A DNA stretch of 64,000 bases, from assembly GCF_042657385.1 (NCBI RefSeq), contig NZ_JBHSLA010000003.1, positions 434,001 through 498,000 on the forward strand, read 5' to 3'. Within the stretch, counting starts at the first letter, position 1. Each line of letters begins with the position of its first letter. Shown one piece after another: positions 6,824-14,054 of this stretch. The notes below the pieces were generated by a model, which did not search any database, was not told the origin of the DNA, and worked only from the letters and a program-made list of their open reading frames with translations. The position numbers and the translations under genes were made by a program. This stretch comes from Algorimicrobium hallyeonense (lineage in GTDB: Bacteria; Bacteroidota; Bacteroidia; Flavobacteriales; Flavobacteriaceae).

Positions 6824-7576
6824 ATGAGTTTAGTTAATAAATTTAAAATTGGTGATATAGTAACTTTTAAAACACATCCATTACTTTACGATAGATATAT
6901 TAAAGGTGATGGTAAGTTAGTGCCGCCATTTATGGTAGTTAAAGAAGTGTACTTTGAAGATAATAAGAAGAAAGTAGTAGACACTAATAATGGAAAAAAA
7001 ATAGGAGAGAGAATAAAATATACATGTTTGTTTTTTGATGATAATAAAAGCGAATTTACAGATGTAGTTGTTTATGAATCTATGTTAATGGATTTTACTA
7101 GTTTTTATATTTCTAAGTTGGATGGTGAAAAAAATGATTCTGATGATTCTGAATATAAAAGTCTTATTAATGAGGTTTCAGAATATAAAAGTGCAAATTA
7201 CGAATATGGAAATATTGTATACTTTAAAACAAAGAAACTTGAAATTCTTAAAAAGAGAACTTCTGTAAAGAAGGAGATAATCAATGGAGTTACAAAAGAT
7301 GAGAAAAAAGAAACTATTCAATATGTCGTTAATTATGCATCACCAGAGTTTGTTTTATGTGGGTATAAAAAAGAACTAGGTGAAGATTTATTTTATCCTA
7401 ATGGAAGTAGAAAAAAAATAATTTCTAAAGTATCATATAAAGTAAAATGGTTTAATTCTAATCAAATGAAATTTAGTGAACAGTATTTACCAAAGAAATG
7501 CTTTATTGATGAGCAACCATTTGAGACTTTAGTCCCTCATAACACCAAATCGAAAAAAAAGGATACAAAATCTTAA
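6824..7576 (+). CDS. uncharacterised protein with two related SH3-like halves
   Basis: A 250-residue soluble, lysine-rich protein that I do not recognise as a named family. It has two halves with the same order of motifs. The first runs FKIGDIVTFKTHPLL, then a beta-rich stretch, then KYTCLFFDDNKSEFTDVVVYESML (residues 6-88). The second runs YGNIVYFKTKKLEIL, then SYKVKWFNSNQMKFSEQYLPKKCF (residues 126-230). The GDIVxFKT opening resembles the small SH3-like YodC/DUF2158 and KOW-type folds, which often bind nucleic acid or ribosomes; that is an analogy only. It is divergent from the RT across the putative RNA and convergent with the B12 importer (35-base gap), and has the same AT-rich lysine/asparagine codon style as the RT. 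Its role in the island is unknown. Confidence 0.6.
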   Translation: MSLVNKFKIGDIVTFKTHPLLYDRYIKGDGKLVPPFMVVKEVYFEDNKKKVVDTNNGKKIGERIKYTCLFFDDNKSEFTDVVVYESMLMDFTSFYISKLDGEKNDSDDSEYKSLINEVSEYKSANYEYGNIVYFKTKKLEILKKRTSVKKEIINGVTKDEKKETIQYVVNYASPEFVLCGYKKELGEDLFYPNGSRKKIISKVSYKVKWFNSNQMKFSEQYLPKKCFIDEQPFETLVPHNTKSKKKDTKS

Positions 7577-7610
7577 AATTGAGGCACTAAATAAGTTCAA
7601 GATAACAAAA

Positions 7611-8405
7611 TTATTTTCTTACCCGAAAGCTTCCCGATTTTTTATCAAAAGCAATTAAATCTTTAGGAAAAAGGGTTTCAAAAACACCTTCAGAAATCAG
7701 GTTGCAAGGCGTATCGGTTATAACCGTATTGTTTGTCATGACCACCATAGTGTCACACAATTGAATAGCCAAATCTATTTCATGAGAAGAAAACAGAATG
7801 GTTTTATGGGTTTCTTTAACCAACTTTTGAAGTAATTTTAATATGTAAGCTTTGTGATACATATCCAAATGCGTTGTTGGTTCATCCAGAATAATTAAAT
7901 CGGTATCTTGAGCCAAAGCACGTGCAATCATGACTTTTTGTAATTGACCATCACTTAATTCAAAGCACTTTTTATCTTTTAATGCTTCAATATTAGTTTG
8001 GTTTAAAGCCCGATTAACAACTTCCAAATCATTTGCAGATAAATTCCCAACCCAATTGGTATACGGTTGTCGGCCTAAAGCCACCAATTCAAAAACAGAT
8101 AGATTTTTAGAAGCAATTTTTTCAGTTAATACCAAACTCATGGTTTTAGCTAAATCAGCATTTGTATAGGTTTCTAGATTTTTTTCATTTAGAAAAACCG
8201 TACCTGATAATTTATCTTGCACATGAGTAAGCGTTCGTAAAAGTGTGGATTTACCAATACCATTAGCACCAACTAAACCAATTAACTGCCCTTTTTTTAA
8301 AGCCATATTAATATTGGAAGTCACAATGGTGTTTGCTTTCTTGGAAGCGTAACCAATGGTGAGGTTTTCCGTTTTAAGAATAGTATGTGGGTTGCTTTTA
8401 GTCAC
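7611..8405 (-). CDS. btuD: ABC transporter ATPase, B12 (BtuD-like) importer
   Basis: A 264-residue ATPase of the iron-siderophore/cobalamin (FepC/BtuD) group. Walker A is GANGIGKST (residues 46-54), the signature reads LSDGQLQKVMIARAL (D replaces the usual second G, common in this group) and Walker B is LIILDEPTTHLDM, followed by the switch histidine in LFSSHE. It energises import across the inner membrane together with the permease and binding protein that precede it in the same minus-strand operon (gaps of 18 and 25 bases). Cobalamin as substrate is inferred from the neighbouring riboswitch, BtuB and BtuG genes; a siderophore remains possible on sequence alone. Confidence 0.85.
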   Translation of the reverse strand: MTKSNPHTILKTENLTIGYASKKANTIVTSNINMALKKGQLIGLVGANGIGKSTLLRTLTHVQDKLSGTVFLNEKNLETYTNADLAKTMSLVLTEKIASKNLSVFELVALGRQPYTNWVGNLSANDLEVVNRALNQTNIEALKDKKCFELSDGQLQKVMIARALAQDTDLIILDEPTTHLDMYHKAYILKLLQKLVKETHKTILFSSHEIDLAIQLCDTMVVMTNNTVITDTPCNLISEGVFETLFPKDLIAFDKKSGSFRVRK

Positions 8406-8423
8406 TTTCTATATTCTTTTTTA

Positions 8424-9446
8424 TTAAAATAACATTTTACGTTTACGTACTAACAACCAAATAACCACAGGAGCTCCCATTAATGACGTAATTGCGTTAA
8501 TTGGCAAGGTATAATCACTAGTTGGTAATTGCGCAATACTATCGCAAATAAGCATGATAATGGCGCCAAATAAAAACACGGCTGGAATTAATATTTTATG
8601 ATTAGATGTTGTAAAAATTTGACGTGTAATATGAGGAATAGCTAAACCAATAAAAGCAATAGGTCCAGCAAAAGCGGTGATGGTTCCCGCTAATAAACTA
8701 GTAGCAATAATAATAATAAGTCGCGTTTGCTTGATGTTTAATCCAAGACTTTTCGCATAATTTTCACCTAATAAAAGTGAATTTAAACCTTTGATTGAGA
8801 AAATTGTCAACAGCATGCCGAGGCTATAAACGATAAAGAAAATACCCAATTCTTGCCATGATAGGTTTCCTAAACTTCCAAATCCCCAGAAAATATATTG
8901 CTGAAGTTGTTCTGCGCTACTAAAGTAGGAGAGGACACTAACCACAGCAGCAGTAATGCTGCCAAACATAAGTCCTATAATGAGGATAGCCATGGTATCT
9001 CGTACTTTTGAAGACACCACTAAAACTGCTGAGAGCACGAGAAAACTCCCTAAACTAGCCGCAATAATAATACTCCATTTGGATACAAAAATTGTGGCAA
9101 ATGCGCCACCAAAAACTCCAGCTCCTAAAATAACGAGTGCCACACCTAAACTAGCTCCGGAACTGATACCCAAAACAAACGGACCAGCCAATGGGTTTCT
9201 AAATAAGGTTTGCATTAATAATCCAGAAATACCTAATCCAGAACCGACTAAAACCGCTGTCAGTGCTTTTGGTAAGCGGTAGTCTTTAATAATATAGGAC
9301 CAAGATTCGTGGTCTAAAGTGCCAACAAAACTTTCAAAAATTGCCGATATGGGAATAGATACCGAACCCAAACTAATATTTGCTAAAATGCAAATTACCA
9401 GCAGGATTATGAGGGTAATAAAAGCGTATGTATAGTTGGTATGCAT
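8424..9446 (-). CDS. btuC: FecCD-family ABC permease, B12 (BtuC-like) importer
   Basis: A 340-residue inner-membrane permease of the FecCD/BtuC family with nine or ten predicted helices. Typical blocks are the LAGPFVLGISSGASLGVALVI loop after helix three, GENYAKSLG in the coupling helix that contacts the ATPase, and the AFAGPIAFIGLAIPHITRQ motif. The end is a short positively charged tail (VRKRKMLF). It would form the translocation channel with the BtuD-like ATPase and take substrate from the lipoprotein encoded just upstream. Length is normal. Substrate assignment to cobalamin rests on locus context. Confidence 0.88.
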   Translation of the reverse strand: MHTNYTYAFITLIILLVICILANISLGSVSIPISAIFESFVGTLDHESWSYIIKDYRLPKALTAVLVGSGLGISGLLMQTLFRNPLAGPFVLGISSGASLGVALVILGAGVFGGAFATIFVSKWSIIIAASLGSFLVLSAVLVVSSKVRDTMAILIIGLMFGSITAAVVSVLSYFSSAEQLQQYIFWGFGSLGNLSWQELGIFFIVYSLGMLLTIFSIKGLNSLLLGENYAKSLGLNIKQTRLIIIIATSLLAGTITAFAGPIAFIGLAIPHITRQIFTTSNHKILIPAVFLFGAIIMLICDSIAQLPTSDYTLPINAITSLMGAPVVIWLLVRKRKMLF

Positions 9447-9471
9447 AAAACGGATTCGTGCAAATATCGGT

Positions 9472-10629
9472 TTATTCTAGGCGTTTAAAAAACTGTAGTT
9501 CATAATTTTCAAGTATTTCAGGATGTGCTATTTTTACCAAGTCCTTCAATACCAAATCAGGTCTGGCCGTTCCTATTTCATAATAGGTTACACCGCCTGT
9601 TTTACCTGCAGTATTAACAAAAGAATACATGTTTTTATTTTTGAAAGCATCAAATTGGGTATAGTGTGAATTAGCTTTTTCTAAAGCTTCCAATGAATTA
9701 TAGTAGGAAGGGCTAATCCAGATATCTGCATCTTTGGCTTTATTAAATACCACTTCAAAATTTAAAGCTAGGCTTCCTTTGCTTTCCGAATTTGCCCATA
9801 AATAATCTACGTTGGCATCTTTTAAAAGTTGTGCTTCTGGACTTGTTCCGCTTGGCAAATACCAAATATCTTTATGCATGGCACCACTTAAAACCCTAGG
9901 TTTGCTGCTGGCATTTTCAGCTAAACTTTTAGCTTCTAAATAATCGGTTTCAATCGCTTTAAAAATAGATTCCGCTTGGTTGCTTTTATTATAAAGTGCT
10001 CCAAAAAATTTAACCCATTCTGCTTTTGCTAATGGCGAAGTTTCTACCCAATCACCATTGTAAATAACAGGAATTCCTGATTTTCTGATGGTTTCAAAAC
10101 TCTTATTATTACCATCAATACCAAAACCAATCACCACATTTGGGTTCAGTTCCAATAATACTTCGGTATTAATACCTTCATTTTTTCCGAGTTCTCTAAT
10201 AGCACCCGATTCAATTAATTGTCGCGTTTTTTCGGAAGAAATATAATCGGTTCCTGGAAATCCAATTAAGGTGTTTTCAACCTCTAATAATTCCAATGCA
10301 GGAATATGGGTTGTTGATGTAACTACCATGTTTTCAACAGGAATAGTAATTATGCCATCGTAATCACTTTTGTTATATGTGCTTACAGCAGCCTGCGCTT
10401 TTGTAAGCAAAAGATAGCGGTAATTTTTATCAGAGTCTGGCCAAGGATTGTTAATGGTTAGTAGTGTGGAATTTTCATAATTTGTAATGGCAAAACCTGC
10501 GGCATAATCAATTTTCATAGATGATTTGCTGGTTTTGGGTAGGCTAATTTCTTGCTTGGTTTTGTCCTGACAATTCCAGAAAAATAAACTCAATAGAAGC
10601 GTAATAAAAACTATCTTTTTATGTAACAT
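9472..10629 (-). CDS. substrate-binding lipoprotein of the B12 ABC importer (BtuF-like)
   Basis: A 385-residue periplasmic binding protein. The N-terminus is a lipoprotein signal ending FFWNC (lipid-modified cysteine at 20). The body has the two-lobed class III fold used for cobalamin and siderophores: the first lobe contains LIGFPGTDYISS, then a TEVLLELNPNVVIGFG segment, then a connecting helix and a second lobe with the conserved aromatic and acidic residues. It is longer than E. coli BtuF by an N-terminal beta-rich extension (about residues 30-125). First gene of a three-gene operon. No riboswitch lies between this start and the divergent small ORF, so its control differs from that of the btuB side. 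Confidence 0.82.
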   Translation of the reverse strand: MLHKKIVFITLLLSLFFWNCQDKTKQEISLPKTSKSSMKIDYAAGFAITNYENSTLLTINNPWPDSDKNYRYLLLTKAQAAVSTYNKSDYDGIITIPVENMVVTSTTHIPALELLEVENTLIGFPGTDYISSEKTRQLIESGAIRELGKNEGINTEVLLELNPNVVIGFGIDGNNKSFETIRKSGIPVIYNGDWVETSPLAKAEWVKFFGALYNKSNQAESIFKAIETDYLEAKSLAENASSKPRVLSGAMHKDIWYLPSGTSPEAQLLKDANVDYLWANSESKGSLALNFEVVFNKAKDADIWISPSYYNSLEALEKANSHYTQFDAFKNKNMYSFVNTAGKTGGVTYYEIGTARPDLVLKDLVKIAHPEILENYELQFFKRLE

Positions 10630-10682
10630 TTGTAACGTTTGAAGAATTAAAAATCACGTAAATTTATAGAAAATTTTTAACT

Positions 10683-10790
10683 ATGCGTGACGGTTCAAAT
10701 GTAACATTATATATAGTAGCTGGCGTTGTAATCTTTCATTTTTTAGTGGGATTTATTTATTTACTTTATAAAATGACCAAGAAAAAATAA
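10683..10790 (+). CDS. 35-residue single-helix membrane peptide
   Basis: A short open frame from ATG 10683 to TAA 10788-10790. The peptide has a hydrophilic start (MRDGSNV), one transmembrane helix (LYIVAGVVIFHFLVGFIYLL) and a positively charged end (KMTKKK), the layout of a bona fide small membrane protein. It lies between the divergent BtuF-like gene and the cobalamin riboswitch promoter. The sharp helix-plus-lysine organisation argues for coding, but length limits certainty. It might be an accessory subunit in the B12 locus, or unrelated. Confidence 0.55.
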   Translation: MRDGSNVTLYIVAGVVIFHFLVGFIYLLYKMTKKK

Positions 10791-10820
10791 GGTTCATGGT
10801 GCTAATCTGAAAAGAATAAT

Positions 10821-10828
10821 TACTTTTG
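10821..10828 (+). promoter_or_regulatory. promoter -7 element for the riboswitch transcript
   Basis: TACTTTTG exactly fits TAnnTTTG, about 40-50 bases upstream of the first conserved riboswitch element. No clear TTG is found at the -33 position. Confidence 0.5.
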
Positions 10829-10867
10829 CCGTGAATTTGGTTTGATAGTAAATCAGCATGTTTTTAA

Positions 10868-11072
10868 GTGGTATTTAAATCCTGTTAAAAATGTTCACGA
10901 TTGCTTCAATTAAAAGGGAATCTGGTTAAAATCCAGAGCTGTTCCCGCAACTGTAAGTTTATACTCAACGCAATTGAGTATCTCTATTTAGAGATGTTAT
11001 TACTTCAATAACCACTGGTTTTATTACTGGGAAGGTTTAATAACATAAAACAAGTCAGGAGACCTGCCAATT
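10868..11072 (+). promoter_or_regulatory. cobalamin (adenosylcobalamin-type) riboswitch
   Basis: The conserved elements appear in order: ATCCTG near 10878, AGGGAATCTGGTTAAAATCC, then the B12 box GAGCTGTTCCCGCAACTGTA (10957-10976), a variable paired region, GGGAAGG at 11031-11037 and the 3' element AGTCAGGAGACCTGCC (11053-11068). This is the classical cobalamin riboswitch. The btuB start codon lies about 50 bases after it, so ligand binding most likely hides the translation start and represses the btuB-btuG genes when B12 is plentiful. Outer boundaries are approximate. Confidence 0.93.
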
Positions 11073-11118
11073 TCATTACCTTAAAAATAAAAGCTTTCGG
11101 GTAAAGGGCTCATTGATT

Positions 11119-12948
11119 ATGAATAGATTTTTCACATTGTTGATATTTTTATCCTGTGGTACAACTTTTGCGCAAGTCGGACCTTTAACAGAATTGAATG
11201 AGGTGAGTTTGAAGTACATCAAATTAAAAGACTCTGTTTACACAATAACTCAAACCGTTTTAAATGATAGTGTTCTAAAACGCAATCAAACATCTCTTAC
11301 GAGTCTTCTAAATTATAATACTACAATTTACTTAAAAGAAAATGGTTTAGGTATGGTGTCTTCGCCTAGTTTTCGGGGTACAACAGCACAGCAAACAGCA
11401 GTTTTATGGAATGGTATTAATATAAATTCGCAAACTACAGGTCAGACGGATTTTAATACCATTAATACGCGTGGCTTTGATCGTGTTGTTGTAAAATCGG
11501 GCGGCGGTGGCGTTGTAGATGGTAGTAATGCTATTGGCGGCAGTATTTATTTAGAAAATAAAATAAAGTACAACACTGGTTTTGAAAATGATTTATTTTT
11601 AAAATACGGAAGTTATAATACCTATGGAATCGATTATAAAACTGCTTATTCAACCAAAAAAACTAGTTTTTCATTAGGTGTTTCTCATCAGGGCTCCGAA
11701 AACGATTATAAGTATTTAGGAACAAATCGGATTAATAAAAACGGCGAGTTTAATAACACCAATATTAGTACTGTTTTAGGTTTTAAGTTGAAATCTAACA
11801 ACGCTATTAATATTTATGCTAATATTTACGATGGAAAACGTAATTTTTCACTTCCAACCCCCAACGCTTTAGCAACCAAGTACGACGATTTTAACACCCG
11901 AAGTATGGTGGAATGGGTATCAAAATCCAAAAATATAACTTCAAACACCAAAGTTGCTTACATTACGGAAAACTATAAATACTACCCCAATATTGCTAGA
12001 GATTACTACACTTTTGGCGACGTTGGAAGCCTGTTTGTAAAATACAATTTAGATTATGAATTAGGCCGCATGCTTTTTAGTGGTGGATTAAATTATAATC
12101 ATAATAATGGCGAAGGTTCTGATATTCAACATGAAAAACGCAATTTAGGGTCTGCCGTTTTGGGCTTAAAACATAAAATAAGCAAACGGTTTATGTACGA
12201 GATTAGTTTGCGTCAAGAATTAAATAGCGTTTATAAAAGCCCTTTTTTGTATTCCGCTGGCTTGCAAGCAGAAATTACCCATTTTTATAGTCTAAAATTA
12301 AATACATCTAAAAATTTCAGAATCCCTACTTATAATGATATGTACTGGGAAGGGCTCGGTAATACGGACTTAAAACCCGAATTGTCTTATCAAGGCGAAA
12401 TGAGCCATGTTTTACATATTCCAAATGTGACATTAACGCTAAACGGGTATTACAATAAGGTGCAAAACTTATTATTATGGACACCAGATATTAATGGGGT
12501 TTGGCGACCAAAAAACGCTGAAAACGTTAAAATTTACGGATTTGAGGGCCTTTTCACAGCTAAAAAAAATATCGGATTCCATACGGTTAATGTTTCTGCA
12601 ACCTATGCTTATACGGTTTCAACAAACGAGAAAACAGATAAACAACTTATTTATGTACCCTACCACAAACTAACTACAGCTATTGGTTATAGCTATAAAA
12701 ACTTGTCGGCTTATTATCAATACATCCGCAACGGCGAAGTTTTTACAACTACAGATAACGCTACAGAACACATACTTAATAGCTATATGGTAGCTAATTT
12801 TGGTATAGAATATAATTTGGGTAATAAAACCAATTCCTACATCCTGGGCGTACAAGCTCTTAATTTATGGAATGAGTCCTATGAAAGTGTATTAAACCGA
12901 CCTATGCCCGGCAGAAATTTTAATATGTATGTAAACTTTAATATTTAA
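11119..12948 (+). CDS. btuB: TonB-dependent outer-membrane receptor, BtuB-like
   Basis: About 609 residues from the ATG at 11119, which I prefer to a TTG two codons earlier. A signal peptide ends TTFAQ. The plug domain (about 45-150) contains SSPSFRGTTAQQTAVLWNGI and the VVVKSGGGGVVDGSNAIGG block. The rest is a 22-strand barrel with alternating aromatic strands, ending FNMYVNFNI with the C-terminal hydrophobic residue needed for BAM insertion. There is no carboxypeptidase-like N-terminal extension, unlike SusC proteins, and the length matches E. coli BtuB. Placement directly after a cobalamin riboswitch and before a BtuG-like lipoprotein identifies cobalamin as the substrate. Confidence 0.92.
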   Translation: MNRFFTLLIFLSCGTTFAQVGPLTELNEVSLKYIKLKDSVYTITQTVLNDSVLKRNQTSLTSLLNYNTTIYLKENGLGMVSSPSFRGTTAQQTAVLWNGININSQTTGQTDFNTINTRGFDRVVVKSGGGGVVDGSNAIGGSIYLENKIKYNTGFENDLFLKYGSYNTYGIDYKTAYSTKKTSFSLGVSHQGSENDYKYLGTNRINKNGEFNNTNISTVLGFKLKSNNAINIYANIYDGKRNFSLPTPNALATKYDDFNTRSMVEWVSKSKNITSNTKVAYITENYKYYPNIARDYYTFGDVGSLFVKYNLDYELGRMLFSGGLNYNHNNGEGSDIQHEKRNLGSAVLGLKHKISKRFMYEISLRQELNSVYKSPFLYSAGLQAEITHFYSLKLNTSKNFRIPTYNDMYWEGLGNTDLKPELSYQGEMSHVLHIPNVTLTLNGYYNKVQNLLLWTPDINGVWRPKNAENVKIYGFEGLFTAKKNIGFHTVNVSATYAYTVSTNEKTDKQLIYVPYHKLTTAIGYSYKNLSAYYQYIRNGEVFTTTDNATEHILNSYMVANFGIEYNLGNKTNSYILGVQALNLWNESYESVLNRPMPGRNFNMYVNFNI

Positions 12949-12953
12949 AAATT

Positions 12954-14033
12954 ATGAAAAGACTTTTGAAACTATGCACCATGTTAGTAGCCATTTTGCT
13001 TTTGCAGAATTGTACGAGCGACGACCGTGATATTATTGTAGATACCCCGCCACCTTCGGGTGATTATGCTAATGGCATTTTTGTGTTAAATGAAGGTGGT
13101 TACACGTATTCCAATGCATCGGTATCTTTTATTGATAATTCTGGGCAGGTTTATAATAACATTTTTTATGCCGTTAACCAAAGAGCTCTAGGCGATGTGG
13201 CGCAAAGCATGGCGTTTCATGAAGATAAAGCTTATATAGTTGTAAACAATTCCAATACTATTGAAGTGGTAAATCGCTATACGTTTGAGCATATTGTAAC
13301 AGTTGAAAACGATATTTTAACCCCGCGTTATATGACATTTTATGAAGATAAAGCCTATATAACTAACTGGGGAGATCCAGCAGATACTACGGACGATTAT
13401 GTGGCGGTTTTAGATACAGAAACCAACGTTGTAATTAATACTATTCCAGTGGCAGAAGGACCAGACGCGATAGTGAATAATAATGGAACGCTATACGTGG
13501 CACATTATGGAGGTTGGGGTTACGGTAACACCATATCTGTGTTGGATTCGAATACGGAAACCGTTACTTCTAGTATTCAAGTTGCTGATGTGCCTAGAAA
13601 TATGATGATTCATAATAACGATTTATATGTGCTTTGCGCCGGAAAAGGTGATTATACGGGCCATGAAACTTTAGGTGGTTTATACAAAATAAACATGGCA
13701 ACAAATCAGGTTACTAATGAAATTATGTTTGCAAATGGCGTTCATCCTGGTAATCTAAAAATTAACGACGACGCACTTTTTTACACTTTAAATACGGAGG
13801 TTTATAAAATGAATTTAACTAATTTTTCATTACCTACAACACCGCTATTTAATACAAATACCCAAAATATGGGTGTTTTGTATGGCTTTAGTATTATTAA
13901 TGAAAATATCTATATAGCAGATGCCAAAGATTATACGTCTAATGGTGAGGTATATATGTACAACTTACAAGGAGAATATCAAGAAAATTATAATGTAAAA
14001 CTAATTCCCAACGGGATTTATAACAACAATTAA
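12954..14033 (+). CDS. BtuG-like surface lipoprotein, DUF5074/YncE beta-propeller
   Basis: A 359-residue lipoprotein with lipobox LLQNC (Cys20) followed by TSDD, an acidic stretch resembling the Bacteroidota surface-export signal. The mature part is a seven-bladed-type propeller with repeated blade cores such as YITNWGDP, VAVLDTETN and LYVAHYGGWGYGN. In Bacteroides the BtuG lipoprotein of this fold caps BtuB, binds cobalamin with extremely high affinity and hands it over. Position five bases after btuB under the same riboswitch supports the same job. BtuG is established for gut Bacteroides; orthology here is inferred from fold, lipidation and context. Confidence 0.78.
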   Translation: MKRLLKLCTMLVAILLLQNCTSDDRDIIVDTPPPSGDYANGIFVLNEGGYTYSNASVSFIDNSGQVYNNIFYAVNQRALGDVAQSMAFHEDKAYIVVNNSNTIEVVNRYTFEHIVTVENDILTPRYMTFYEDKAYITNWGDPADTTDDYVAVLDTETNVVINTIPVAEGPDAIVNNNGTLYVAHYGGWGYGNTISVLDSNTETVTSSIQVADVPRNMMIHNNDLYVLCAGKGDYTGHETLGGLYKINMATNQVTNEIMFANGVHPGNLKINDDALFYTLNTEVYKMNLTNFSLPTTPLFNTNTQNMGVLYGFSIINENIYIADAKDYTSNGEVYMYNLQGEYQENYNVKLIPNGIYNNN

Positions 14034-14054
14034 ATTAATTAAAACTAAATAGCA

